From contig NZ_JBHRXV010000001.1 in the NCBI RefSeq assembly GCF_042648405.1, positions 248,001-312,000 of the forward strand: a stretch of DNA of 64,000 nt. Reading direction: 5' to 3'. A program made the position numbers and the translations under genes. The stretch comes from Sphingoaurantiacus capsulatus (GTDB lineage: Bacteria; Pseudomonadota; Alphaproteobacteria; Sphingomonadales; Sphingomonadaceae). Below, piece after piece: positions 24,796-33,501 of the stretch. The first letter of the stretch is position 1; every line of letters starts with the position of its first letter. Under the pieces are notes generated by a model. It ran no database searches. It was not told where the DNA came from and worked only from the letters and a program-made list of their open reading frames with translations.

Positions 24796-25557
24796 CTAGC
24801 GGGCGAGCGCTTTCGCGACGGCCGCTTGAACCGCACCGCCTGCGAGAAGCGCCTGCTGCTCCCGCGCTTCAGCCACAAGCTGCCCCTCCGCCTCGATCGC
24901 CAGCTTGCGATTGAGAAGCCGCTTGGCAGCCCGGACGGCCTCGGGGTTCATGACGGCGATCGATCGCGCGATAGCCAAGGCTTCTTCGCGAGGCTCAGCG
25001 TGAAGGGCATTGACCAGACCCAGCGCGGCGCCCTGCTCCCCGGTCAGCTGGCGCGCCGTGAACAGCAGATCCCGCGCAACATCATCGCGCACCAGATCGC
25101 GGAGCAGGAGCGTGCCGGCCATGTCGGGGACGAGACCCCATTTTCCTTCCATGAAGGACAACCGCGCATCCGGTCTGGCGACGCGCAGGTCGGCGCCAAG
25201 CGCGACCTGCAACCCACCGCCGAAAGCCACCCCGTGAACGGCAGCGATGACGGGCATCGGCAGCATCCGCCAGCCCCATGCGGCGTACTGAAAGAGGTTC
25301 GCCGCACCGTGTGTTCGGGCCGCCAGGTCCGCAAGCGGCGCCGGGTTCGACAGAAGCTCCATGTCGATCCCGGCGCAGAAGGCGTCGCCCTCGCCGGAGA
25401 GCACGACGGCGCGGATGTCCTGGCGTTGCGCCAACCGAGCGATAGCCACCGCGAGCCCCTCGAATATGTCGAGGTTGAGCGCGTTCCGCTTGGCGGGACG
25501 ATTAAGCCGAACATCTGCAATGCCGTCGGCAACCTCGATCCTGATGCAGTCGGCCAT
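24796..25557 (-). CDS. Enoyl-CoA hydratase/isomerase family protein
   Basis: 253 residues, crotonase family length. RLNRPAKRNALNLDIFEGL, GEGDAFCAGIDMELL (first oxyanion-hole strand) and VIAAVHGVAFGGGLQVALGADLR (second oxyanion hole, pattern) are clear, followed by FMEGKWGLVPDMAGTLLL. Catalytic Glu positions are not both evident, so isomerase or hydratase activity is open. ATG 25557 overlaps the stop of the LuxR gene (TGATG), showing one operon. Would act on a CoA thioester made by the acyl-CoA genes at 29-32 kb. Confidence 0.88.
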   Translation of the reverse strand: MADCIRIEVADGIADVRLNRPAKRNALNLDIFEGLAVAIARLAQRQDIRAVVLSGEGDAFCAGIDMELLSNPAPLADLAARTHGAANLFQYAAWGWRMLPMPVIAAVHGVAFGGGLQVALGADLRVARPDARLSFMEGKWGLVPDMAGTLLLRDLVRDDVARDLLFTARQLTGEQGAALGLVNALHAEPREEALAIARSIAVMNPEAVRAAKRLLNRKLAIEAEGQLVAEAREQQALLAGGAVQAAVAKALAR

Positions 25558-26312
25558 CAGCCGACTTCCCCGATGAACCCGAGCTGCCCCGCCTTGAACG
25601 CCGCTTGCGTGCGGGTGACGGCATCGAGCTTTGCCCAGGCGTTGTGCATATGGAACCTGACGGTCGCGTGGCTGCGGCCGATGCGGTCGGCGATTTCGCG
25701 ATCGGTCTTGCCGGTCGCCGCACCGCGCAGGCAGGCGATCTCGCGCGCTGTGAGATCGCAGTCGCCGGGAAGCCAGTGCCGCCGCCGGGTGACGAGCGTG
25801 TAGGTGGCGATGAAGCGGCGCGTCAGGATGGTCAGCGCATCGGCATCCCGCGCGAAGGCCTCGGACATGTCGGCGCAACGTCGATCCATCGGCGCAAAGA
25901 CGCCGATCCCGATCTGGCCGAAGGGCAGATGCACCGGGACAACGATCGCCGATCGGGCAAAGGCGCCGCCGGCGAAGGCGGCGAGGTCGATCTGCGACAG
26001 TTGCGGATTGGGGTGGACGCTGTGAATGCCGGCCGCGTTCACCCAGAAGGGCACGCTCTCGTAGCGGGCCGCCTGCGCCAGCGGCAGGATCGCCCCGAAG
26101 CGCGCGGGACGTCGGCGATACCCCTCGTCGGGGGTCGGGCGGAACACCGACTGCGACAGGCTGTTGCCGGCCGCATCGCTCATCGAGCGCTTCGACGCGA
26201 TGTTGTTGGTCAGCACAATGCGATAGCTGCCGCGGCGCCGGACCTCGGCGTGAAAGGCGCGCGCCGCGCGCGCGATGTCGTCAACCGACGCGACGGCAAC
26301 CGACGCCGACAT
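25557..26312 (-). CDS. LuxR-family transcriptional regulator
   Basis: 251 residues. The C-terminal 65 residues are a LuxR-type HTH: DLTAREIACLRGAATGKTDR, IADRIGRSHATVRFHMHNAW and AKLDAVTRTQAAFKAGQLG. The N-terminal about 170 residues have the length of an autoinducer-binding domain (Y-x-x-V-P-F-W-V-N near residue 85 recalls the Trp/Tyr/Asp pocket) but no synthase gene is in the window, so the ligand may be a catabolic intermediate. It sits inside the catabolic operon with 1-bp overlaps on both sides, and is likely its regulator. Confidence 0.88.
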   Translation of the reverse strand: MSASVAVASVDDIARAARAFHAEVRRRGSYRIVLTNNIASKRSMSDAAGNSLSQSVFRPTPDEGYRRRPARFGAILPLAQAARYESVPFWVNAAGIHSVHPNPQLSQIDLAAFAGGAFARSAIVVPVHLPFGQIGIGVFAPMDRRCADMSEAFARDADALTILTRRFIATYTLVTRRRHWLPGDCDLTAREIACLRGAATGKTDREIADRIGRSHATVRFHMHNAWAKLDAVTRTQAAFKAGQLGFIGEVG

Positions 26313-27301
26313 CAGCTGTCGATCCCGAGAAAGCGGCGCGCCGCGCCGGTACGGAGTGCCTCACGCGCGTCGGCGGCGAGGCCTGCGGCGTCGAGGTAGG
26401 CCGCCAGCCCGGTCTGCTCGATGCGATAGGGATAGTCGCTGCCCGCGAAGACCTGTCCCGGCGCGACGCGCGTTGCGAGATCGCGCAGCAGGTCGGGGCT
26501 GTAGACATTGCTGTCGTAGAAGAAGCGCTCCGCCGTAACCGAAGGGCGCTCACCTCCCTCGCCCGACAGCGCCCACACCTTGTCGAGCCGACCGAGCAGT
26601 GACGGCAGCGCACCGCCGCCGTGGCTGAAGCCGAGCCGCAGCTTCGGATAGCGCGCCATGACGCCCGCACTGATCAGCGAAGCGGCCGCGAGCCCCACGT
26701 CGAGCGGAAAGCCCGCACCGTTGACCAGTGCAGCGTCGGCACCCGTCGGCGGCGCCAAGGGGTGAAGCGCGTGGACGAAGATCGCAGCACCTTGCTGTTC
26801 GGCGGCGGCATAGAAGGGATCGAGGGCGGTATCGCCGAGCAGGCGGCCATCGATATTGCTGCCGATCTCCACTCCTTCCATCCCGAACACCTCCCCCAGC
26901 CGCGGCAGATAGCGGACGGCGCGGTCGGGATCCTGCAGCGGCACCATGCCGATCCCCCGAAATCGCGTCGGCGCCTCGGCGGCCAGCGCGGCGAGCGTGG
27001 CGTTGACGTGATCGCACATCGCCTCTGCCGCATCCGCGGGCAGCCAATAGGACAGCAGCTCGGGCATCGGCGAGAGGAGCTGCACGGCGATGCCGTCGCG
27101 ATCCATGTCGGCAAGGCGGCGCGCCGCACTCCATGAGCGATCATCGAGCTGTCGGAACGGCTTGCCGTCAATGGTCAGCGTTCGCCTACCATTCGCCTCG
27201 CAGACCATGCACGGCCACCGCCGCACCGTGGCGTCGGGGCAATCGGGAAAGGTCGCCGGGCAGACATGCGTGTGCATGTCGATGACGCCCGGCGCGGGCA
27301 T
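26312..27301 (-). CDS. Amidohydrolase family protein (ACMSD/resorcylate decarboxylase-like)
   Basis: 329 residues. VIDMHTHVCPATFP gives the metal-binding H-x-H at the N-terminus; FVHALHPLAPPTG supplies another metal His, LGFSHGGGALPSLLGRLD another, and FAGSDYPYRIEQ the catalytic Asp. This is the amidohydrolase_2 branch that includes ACMSD and aromatic decarboxylases, whose members decarboxylate ring acids or their cleavage products without redox cofactors. It starts at 27301, overlapping the hydrolase stop by 1 bp. A decarboxylation step in the catabolic pathway is inferred. Confidence 0.88.
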   Translation of the reverse strand: MPAPGVIDMHTHVCPATFPDCPDATVRRWPCMVCEANGRRTLTIDGKPFRQLDDRSWSAARRLADMDRDGIAVQLLSPMPELLSYWLPADAAEAMCDHVNATLAALAAEAPTRFRGIGMVPLQDPDRAVRYLPRLGEVFGMEGVEIGSNIDGRLLGDTALDPFYAAAEQQGAAIFVHALHPLAPPTGADAALVNGAGFPLDVGLAAASLISAGVMARYPKLRLGFSHGGGALPSLLGRLDKVWALSGEGGERPSVTAERFFYDSNVYSPDLLRDLATRVAPGQVFAGSDYPYRIEQTGLAAYLDAAGLAADAREALRTGAARRFLGIDS

Positions 27302-28170
27302 CAGCCGTGCGCCGCGATAAAGGCGTCGACCTGCCGGTTGAACGCGGCGGCGTGCTCGAGCTGTGCCCAGTGGCCGCAGCGATTGAACACCAGCAGCGTC
27401 GAGTTGGGGATGATCGCCGCGACGCGCAGGCTGTTCTCGACGTTGATAACCCGGTCGTCGCGGCCGTGGATGATCAACGCCGGCGTCGCGATCATCGCCA
27501 GCGCGTCGCCGAGCCGGGCGATTTCGGGCGCGTTCAGGCTGGGCATCGCGCCGGCATTGCGCGGGAAGTTCTGGAGGTGCTGCGGGTTGGCGACCGCGCC
27601 TTCGCGCCGCTGGGCGACCAGCCTGTCGGTGATGAAAGCGGGGTCGAACACCATGATGCCGACCAGCCGCCGGAAATTCTCAAGCGTCGGCGCGTGATAG
27701 GCCTCGAACAGCGTGCGCAGCCCCTCGCTGATGCCGCCCGGCGAAAAGAACTGCGGGGGTCCGGCAGGCGCGGGTGCGCCCATCGTGATCAAGTGGGTGA
27801 TGCGATCGGCATGCAGGCTGGCGAACAGTTGCGCCGCCATGCCGCCAAGCGAATTGCCGACAAGCGCCGCGCGATCGATGCCGAGCGTGTCCATCAACGC
27901 CTTCACCGCGTCGGCCAACGCGACCAGCAGATGCTCGCCGCTGGAGTCGAGCGCGTCCGACTGGCCCCAGCCGGGGAAGTCCATGAGGATGATCCGATAG
28001 CGTTCGGCGAGCGGGCCGATGTTGGGGCTGAAGTTGCTCCAGCCGGTCGCGCCGGGGCCGGAGCCGTGGAGCATGATGACGACCGGCCCTTCGCCGGCCT
28101 CGTTGTAGTGAATGCGGCCGCGTGCGGTGTCGGCGAAGCGGCTGCTGTTCTCGGCGGTGATGGCGGTCAT
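27301..28170 (-). CDS. Alpha/beta hydrolase, meta-cleavage product type
   Basis: 289 residues from ATG 28170. Oxyanion region VIMLHGSGPGATGWSNF, nucleophile elbow AALVGNSLGGMAAQLF with Ser, acid IIHGRDDRVI with Asp, and base RCGHWAQLEHAAAFN with His: the complete triad of BphD/MhpC/HsaD hydrolases, which split the C-C bond of ring-fission products. It belongs to the same coupled operon as the amidohydrolase. It contrasts with the triad-less paralogue at 38625-39479. Confidence 0.92.
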   Translation of the reverse strand: MTAITAENSSRFADTARGRIHYNEAGEGPVVIMLHGSGPGATGWSNFSPNIGPLAERYRIILMDFPGWGQSDALDSSGEHLLVALADAVKALMDTLGIDRAALVGNSLGGMAAQLFASLHADRITHLITMGAPAPAGPPQFFSPGGISEGLRTLFEAYHAPTLENFRRLVGIMVFDPAFITDRLVAQRREGAVANPQHLQNFPRNAGAMPSLNAPEIARLGDALAMIATPALIIHGRDDRVINVENSLRVAAIIPNSTLLVFNRCGHWAQLEHAAAFNRQVDAFIAAHG

Positions 28171-28195
28171 GCGGTATCCCCGAAAGCGTGAAAGA

Positions 28196-28987
28196 TCAGA
28201 GCAGCGAGGTGATGCCGCCACCGTCGATCACGAGGCTCTGGCCGGTGATGAACGAGGCCTGCGCGCCGCACAGCATTGCGCAAAAAGGCGCCAGCTCTTC
28301 GGGCTGCCCGAAGCGGCCGGCGGGAATGCGCAGCCGCTTCTTGGCGAAGGCGAACTCCTCCTGCTCGTAGGTCGTGCCCTTCTCGGCCGCCATCTGCGTG
28401 AAGCGCTCCAGCGAGGTGGCGGTGTGAAACATGCCGGGGAGGAGGTTGTTCATCGTGACGTTGCGCGCGATGTAGCGCTTGCTCACGGCATGAACGAAGT
28501 TCAGCAGCGCCGACCGCGTCGGGCCGGACAGCAGCCGCGCCTGCCACGGCGCCTTGGCGCCGATCGTCGCGATGTTGACGACGCGGCCGAACCCGCGCTC
28601 CGCCATGCCCTCGAGCGTCGCGCGCATCAGCTCGATCGGGCCGATCAGCGTGGTTTCGACCGAGTCCCGGTAATCCTGCGGCGTGATCTCGAGATAGTCC
28701 TCGGTCATCGCGGGTGGGCTGCAGGTGATGACGAGGATGTCCGGCTCCGGACAGGCGGCGAGCAGCGTGGCCCGGCCGGCCTCGGTCCCATGATCGGCGA
28801 CGACCGCCGTGACCTTAGCGCCCGTCTCCTGCGCGACCTGCGCGGCGAAGTCTTCCAGCCGCTCCCGGCCGCGCGCGGAGATGAACAGCTCGACGCCTTC
28901 TGCCGCCAATGCCTGTGCGCTTGCCGCGCCGAGGCCGGCGCTGCCGCCGGCGACGATGGCCTTGCGGCCCCGAATGCCCAGATCCAC
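28196..28987 (-). CDS. Short-chain dehydrogenase/reductase with altered active site
   Basis: 263 residues from GTG 28987, which has GGGGGAGG 7 bp upstream; longer starts (29014, 29050) lack this. Cofactor motif AIVAGGSAGLGAASAQALAA is normal SDR. The usual catalytic Y-x-x-x-K is missing: the aligned stretch reads LLSGPTRSALLNF, with Ser for Tyr and Arg for Lys. The C-terminal FITGQSLVIDGGGI is normal. It may use another chemistry, or bind substrate without redox. It lies 25 bp upstream of the hydrolase gene in the operon. Confidence 0.85.
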   Translation of the reverse strand: MDLGIRGRKAIVAGGSAGLGAASAQALAAEGVELFISARGRERLEDFAAQVAQETGAKVTAVVADHGTEAGRATLLAACPEPDILVITCSPPAMTEDYLEITPQDYRDSVETTLIGPIELMRATLEGMAERGFGRVVNIATIGAKAPWQARLLSGPTRSALLNFVHAVSKRYIARNVTMNNLLPGMFHTATSLERFTQMAAEKGTTYEQEEFAFAKKRLRIPAGRFGQPEELAPFCAMLCGAQASFITGQSLVIDGGGITSLL

Positions 28988-29079
28988 GATCGACCTCCCC
29001 CTGCCGCCGGCCATCCGCCGGTTCAGCGCCGCAACTTCTCGATCCGCCACCAGCCGAGGTCAACCGCCGCAGGGAATTA

Positions 29080-29091
29080 TACATTCATGTA
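29080..29091. promoter_or_regulatory. Inverted repeat in the divergent promoter region
   Basis: TACATTCATGTA, arms TACAT and ATGTA around TC, sits in an A/T-rich patch in the 290-bp gap between the divergent SDR gene (start 28987) and the acyl-CoA dehydrogenase gene (start 29278). It is a fair candidate operator, possibly for the LuxR or IclR regulator of the cluster. Confidence 0.4.
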
Positions 29092-29277
29092 ATTGCCCGC
29101 TTCGGCCAAATACGCGTTCTGTATTGCCGGCCTTGCGCTAATGATGCGGCAAGCCCGCGATGGCATTTCGGATGTCGTGCGACGTCTCGCGCCATCTCAA
29201 CAGGGCAATCGTTCAATAACGCCGCACCGCTCCACTGGATGTCGAACGCGGCGGCTTATCGGGGAGGGCCTTTCGCG

Positions 29278-31521
29278 ATGAATCAACTGGCACGGCATGA
29301 CACAGACGTCGCGACGCCACAGACCCCCGGCAGCGACGAGCGCCGCATGCTTCTCGATGCCGTCCGCTCGTTCCTCGAGGACAAGTGGCCGGCGTTAAAG
29401 GCGGTCGAACTCGGCAGCGATGAAGGCGCCGTTCGCCGCATCGGTGCCGAGCTTGCCGGCATGGGCCTGTCCGCGCTCGGCGCCGACCGATCGATGGGTG
29501 GCGTCCAGGAAATCCTGCTCGTCCACGAAGAGCTGGGCCGCGCGGCCTGCCCCGCCCCGTTCTTCGCGACGTCGATGATCAACCTGCTGCTCGCCGGCCG
29601 AGCCGATGCGCTACTCGACAGCATCGCCGCCGGTACGGAGTTTCCGGCGCTGTCGTTCGGCCCCGAGGATGGCGACCGTACCGCGGGCACGCTGGTCGAG
29701 AACGGCGATACGGTCAGCGGCGAGCTTCGCTACCTTGATGCCGCTGCCGGCATCACCACCCTCGTCGCCGCGGTCTCGCCGACGCGGTTTGCCATCGTCC
29801 GGCTGGGCGACGGCGCCGAGCTCATCCCGACTCGTTCGGTCGGCGCCGCCGGCCTCGCCACGCTTCGCCTGACGAACGCCGCGGCGAGCTTCATCGACCT
29901 CCCCGCCGGGCGGCTTGCGACGGTGGCCCTGGTCGCGCGGCTGGCACTGGCGGCGCGCGCTTACGGTGCAGCGCAGCGCGCGTTCGAAATGGTCGTCGAC
30001 TATTCGAAGGAGCGGAAGCAGTTCGGCCGGCCGATCGGCGGCTTCCAGGCGATCCAGCACAAGTTCGCCAACAGCTACATCGCGCTCGAAGGCGTCAAGC
30101 AGGCGATCGACGGCGCGGGCGCGCAGCATGACGCCGGCGACCCGGAATGGCATGTGCTCGCGACGGCAGCCATCGCCTTCGCGAGCAGTTCACTGCGGCA
30201 GGTGGCGCTCGAGACCCACCACGCGTTCGGCGCGATCGGCTATGCCGAGGAGCATGAGGCGCCGCGTCACTTCAAGCGCGTGCATCAGGACGTGCTGCGC
30301 ATGGGCGGCGTCGGCCGCGCGCGTGCCGAGCTGGCGGCACGCTTCCTCGACGAGGGGCGCGGCTTCCCCGATTTCAACCTCGGCGCCGAGGCCAACGCCT
30401 TCCGCGGCGAGGTTCGCGCCTGGCTGGCCGAGCATTGGCCCGCGAGCCGCCGCGACGAGTGGGAAGCGCGCAACCGCCCGCACCATCACGATCGCGATTT
30501 CAACCGCGAGTTCGGCACGACCGGCTGGCTGGCGCTCAACTGGCCGAGGAAGTTCGGCGGGATGGACGGCACGCCGATGGAGCTGCTGGCGCTGCACCAG
30601 GAGCTGGTGCGCGCCGAGGCGCCGCGCGTCGGCTCGCAGATCCAGGCGGTGGGCTGGATGCTGTACGGCCGGCCCGAGCAACAGGCCGAATATCTGCCGG
30701 CGCTCGCCCGCGGCGAGGCCTTCTACGGCATGTGGTACAGCGAGCCGGGCTCCGGTTCTGACCTCGCTTCGCTGCAGACGCGCGCGGTGCGCGACGGCGA
30801 TCACTATGTGATCAACGGCCAGAAGATCTGGACCACGTCTTTCTACGGCGACTACATGTGGCTCGCGGCGCGAACCGATCCGACCGCGCGCCCCGACCCC
30901 GCCGGCATCACCATGTTCTGCGTGCCCACAAGTACGCCGGGCTACACGATCAGCCGCATGGACAACATGTACGACGGCGAGTTCGCGCAGACCTTCTTCG
31001 ACGACATGCGCGTCCCCGCCGAATGCGTCGTCGGCGAGGAAAATAAGGGCTGGCGAGTGTTGATGGGGGCCCTCGGCACCGAGCGCGGCATCGCCGGCGC
31101 CACGATCGTCATGGAAGCCGCCAACCTGTTCGAGCACGCCTGCGCCGCAATCCGTGCCGACCCTGCGCTTCGTCAGGACGCGACGGTTCGCGACACGATC
31201 GGCTGGCTGGCGGCGGAGCTGGCCGTCGGCCGTCAGCTCGGCCTTTACTGCTTCGAGGTGGCGGGCACCGGCGAGACCCCACTGCAGCTCGCGGCGGCCA
31301 CGAAAGTATTCTCGAGCGAGCTCACCGAGCGGATGAGCGAGGGGCTTCAGGAGGTGTTCGGCATGGAGGCGTCGCTGTCGCGCGGCGCCGAAGGGGCGCT
31401 TCTCCACGGCAAGCTCGAGCAGAAGCTGCGCAACTCGCTGATGTACGTCATCTCGATGGGCACCAACGAGATCCAGCGCAATATCATCGCGCAGCGCGGC
31501 CTGGGCTTGCCGCGGCCCTGA
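29278..31521 (+). CDS. Fused double acyl-CoA dehydrogenase (FadE34-like)
   Basis: 747 residues, about twice the normal length. Residues 1-365 are one acyl-CoA dehydrogenase-like half ending in DYSKERKQFGRPIGGFQAIQ, the usual C-terminal signature. Residues 370-747 are a second half with WYSEPGSGSDLASLQTRAVR (FAD/substrate loop), YVINGQKIWTTSFYGDYMWL and GTNEIQRNIIAQRGLGLPR. Only the second half has S-E-P-G-S-G-S-D, so the first may be a partner-type domain, like the two chains of steroid side-chain enzymes joined as in FadE34. ATG 29278 follows GGGAGG. Followed after 39 bp by a CoA-transferase. Confidence 0.92.
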   Translation: MNQLARHDTDVATPQTPGSDERRMLLDAVRSFLEDKWPALKAVELGSDEGAVRRIGAELAGMGLSALGADRSMGGVQEILLVHEELGRAACPAPFFATSMINLLLAGRADALLDSIAAGTEFPALSFGPEDGDRTAGTLVENGDTVSGELRYLDAAAGITTLVAAVSPTRFAIVRLGDGAELIPTRSVGAAGLATLRLTNAAASFIDLPAGRLATVALVARLALAARAYGAAQRAFEMVVDYSKERKQFGRPIGGFQAIQHKFANSYIALEGVKQAIDGAGAQHDAGDPEWHVLATAAIAFASSSLRQVALETHHAFGAIGYAEEHEAPRHFKRVHQDVLRMGGVGRARAELAARFLDEGRGFPDFNLGAEANAFRGEVRAWLAEHWPASRRDEWEARNRPHHHDRDFNREFGTTGWLALNWPRKFGGMDGTPMELLALHQELVRAEAPRVGSQIQAVGWMLYGRPEQQAEYLPALARGEAFYGMWYSEPGSGSDLASLQTRAVRDGDHYVINGQKIWTTSFYGDYMWLAARTDPTARPDPAGITMFCVPTSTPGYTISRMDNMYDGEFAQTFFDDMRVPAECVVGEENKGWRVLMGALGTERGIAGATIVMEAANLFEHACAAIRADPALRQDATVRDTIGWLAAELAVGRQLGLYCFEVAGTGETPLQLAAATKVFSSELTERMSEGLQEVFGMEASLSRGAEGALLHGKLEQKLRNSLMYVISMGTNEIQRNIIAQRGLGLPRP

Positions 31522-31560
31522 ACTTTCGGTCATGCCGAAGACAGGTCACGGGAGGTTGAG

Positions 31561-32676
31561 ATGATGTCGCCGCTGAGCGGAATCCGGGTGATCGACTTCA
31601 CCACCATGATCGCCGGCCCGCTGGCGACGCGCTACCTCGCCGACTATGGCGCCGAGGTCATCAAGATCGAGGCGCCCGAAGGCGACATCATGCGGTCGCA
31701 GACGGCGGCCGACGACGGCTGGCGGCGGATTTTCGGCCAGTACAACGCCGGCAAGAAGAGCGTGGTGCTCGACCTGAAGTCACCGGAAGGACGGCAGGCG
31801 GCGATCGATCTGGCGGCGGGCGCCGATGTCGTCGTCGAGAATTTCCAGCCGGGCGTGATGGCCCGCCTCGGCCTCGACTATGCGACGCTCGCGGGGGTTA
31901 AGCCGACGCTGGTCTATTGCTCGCTGTCGGGTTTCGGGCAGGAGGGACCGATGGCGCGGCGGCCGACCTATGCGCCGGTCATCCATGCGCACAGCGGCTT
32001 CGACATGGCGATGGCGCGGCTCGACCGCAGCGACGACGCGCCGCTCACCCATTCGGTGATGATCGCCGACCTGATCGCCGGCGCGAACGCCTTCGCCGCC
32101 ATCCAGACCGCGCTCGTCCATCGCGAGCGCAACGGCGTCGGCAGCCATGTCGATGTCAGCCTGCTTGAATCGATGATGCAGCTCGTCGGCCTCCACTATC
32201 AGCAGGCGCGGGTCGGCACATTGCCGGCGCAGTCCAATTATCCGCCGCTGAAGAGCGCCGACGGGCATGTGAACATCCCGCTGATCTCGCCGCGCACCGT
32301 GCTGTCGGTGTTCAAGCTGCTCGGCCGCGAGGACTGGGTGGCCGAGGTGGTGGCAGGCGGCGCGGTACAGGCGCGTCGCGACGAGTTCATGCCGCTACTG
32401 CGCGAGTGGGTCGCGGCACGTAGCTCCGCCGAATGCGAGCGGGTGATGACGGCGGCCGGCGTCCCCTGCGCCATCTACCGTGCGCCGGAGGACATCTGGA
32501 GCGACCCGCAATGCCGCGATCGCGGCGCGTTCGGCGAGGTCGAGGACGCTGCCGGCAGCTTCGAGGTGCTGGGCGCGCCCTTCCGGATCGGCGACGCCGA
32601 CTGCCAGGTGCGGCGACATATTCCGTCGGTCGGCGAAGACACCGACGCGGTGCTGTCGGCGCTGGCGAAGCGCTAG
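31561..32676 (+). CDS. CaiB/BaiF-type family III CoA-transferase
   Basis: 371 residues. VIDFTTMIAGPLATRYLADY, GAEVIKIEAPEGD, GKKSVVLDLKSPEGRQ, VVVENFQPGVMARLGLDY and YCSLSGFGQEGPMARRPTY follow the family; the catalytic Asp lies in HSGFDMAMARLDRS by position. Such enzymes move CoA between organic acids. Good ribosome binding site GGGAGG. With the acyl-CoA dehydrogenase it forms a two-gene forward operon and may replace the broken CoA ligase at 42.4 kb. It overlaps the end of the next gene by 4 bp tail to tail. Confidence 0.93.
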   Translation: MMSPLSGIRVIDFTTMIAGPLATRYLADYGAEVIKIEAPEGDIMRSQTAADDGWRRIFGQYNAGKKSVVLDLKSPEGRQAAIDLAAGADVVVENFQPGVMARLGLDYATLAGVKPTLVYCSLSGFGQEGPMARRPTYAPVIHAHSGFDMAMARLDRSDDAPLTHSVMIADLIAGANAFAAIQTALVHRERNGVGSHVDVSLLESMMQLVGLHYQQARVGTLPAQSNYPPLKSADGHVNIPLISPRTVLSVFKLLGREDWVAEVVAGGAVQARRDEFMPLLREWVAARSSAECERVMTAAGVPCAIYRAPEDIWSDPQCRDRGAFGEVEDAAGSFEVLGAPFRIGDADCQVRRHIPSVGEDTDAVLSALAKR

Positions 32677-33485
32677 CGCTTCTCAGGGTTCCAGGCCCAG
32701 TAGCGGGCGACCGCGCCGGCATCGACGCGCAGATCCTCGCCGGTGATCATCGCCGCATCATCCGAGGCAAGGAAGGCGACCGCCTGGCCATAGTCGCGCG
32801 GGGTCGGCAGCTTCTGCATGGGAATGCCGCGCCGGTAATTCTCGATGCGCCCTTCCCACCCCGCCGGCAGGCTCATCTCGCTGCCCCAGCGTTCGGCGCG
32901 CGCGATCGCCTCGAGCGGATCGGTCGCGGTCGGGGTGACGCTGTTGACGCGGATACCGCGCCCGACCAGCTCCATTGCCGTCGAGCGGGTGAAGTTGAGC
33001 AGTCCGCCCTTGGCGGTGCTGTAGGCCACATTGCCGGGTTCGCCCTGATGGCCGGCGGTCGACACAATGTTGATGATCGCGCCGCGCCGCGCGCCCTCGA
33101 TCATCGCCGCGGCGCCGAACTTGGTGAACAGGAACGCGCCGGTCAGAATGATGTCGACCTGCCGCCGCCATTCGGCGACCGGCATGTCGATCACGCCCTT
33201 CTTGTTAAAGATCGCGGCGTTGTTGACGAGAATGTCGAGGCCGCCAAACGCTTCGGTCGCCGCGCTCACCGCCGCCTTCACCTGATCCTCGTCGGTGACA
33301 TCGCAGGTCACCGCCACCGCCCGGCCGCCGGTGGCGACGATCGCGGCGGCGCAGGCCTTTGCATTGCGCTCCATCGCGTCGACGCAGACCAGCGACGCGC
33401 CATGTTCGGCGAGTACCTCGGCGATGCCGCCACCGATGTTGGCGCTGGTGCCCGTGACCAGCGCAACTTTGCCCTGCAATCTCAT
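32673..33485 (-). CDS. Short-chain dehydrogenase/reductase
   Basis: 270 residues. Classical SDR: KVALVTGTSANIGGGIAEVL (NAD(P) binding), DILVNNAAIF, IINIVSTAGHQGEPGNVAYS with catalytic Ser, then YSTAKGGLLNF with Tyr and Lys. IRVNSVTPTATDP and AMITGEDLRVDAGAV complete the fold. The active site is intact, unlike the SDR at 28196. Candidates include the cis-dihydrodiol dehydrogenase that follows a ring dioxygenase, by pathway logic. It lies 16 bp from the extradiol dioxygenase gene on the same strand. Confidence 0.9.
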   Translation of the reverse strand: MRLQGKVALVTGTSANIGGGIAEVLAEHGASLVCVDAMERNAKACAAAIVATGGRAVAVTCDVTDEDQVKAAVSAATEAFGGLDILVNNAAIFNKKGVIDMPVAEWRRQVDIILTGAFLFTKFGAAAMIEGARRGAIINIVSTAGHQGEPGNVAYSTAKGGLLNFTRSTAMELVGRGIRVNSVTPTATDPLEAIARAERWGSEMSLPAGWEGRIENYRRGIPMQKLPTPRDYGQAVAFLASDDAAMITGEDLRVDAGAVARYWAWNPEKR

Positions 33486-33501
33486 GCGCGTCTCCGCTCG
33501 C

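Noticed and set aside
28909..29277. Extending the acyl-CoA dehydrogenase upstream in frame
   Set aside because: The extra 123 codons are proline/arginine-rich and overlap the divergent SDR gene; ATG 29278 has a good ribosome binding site.
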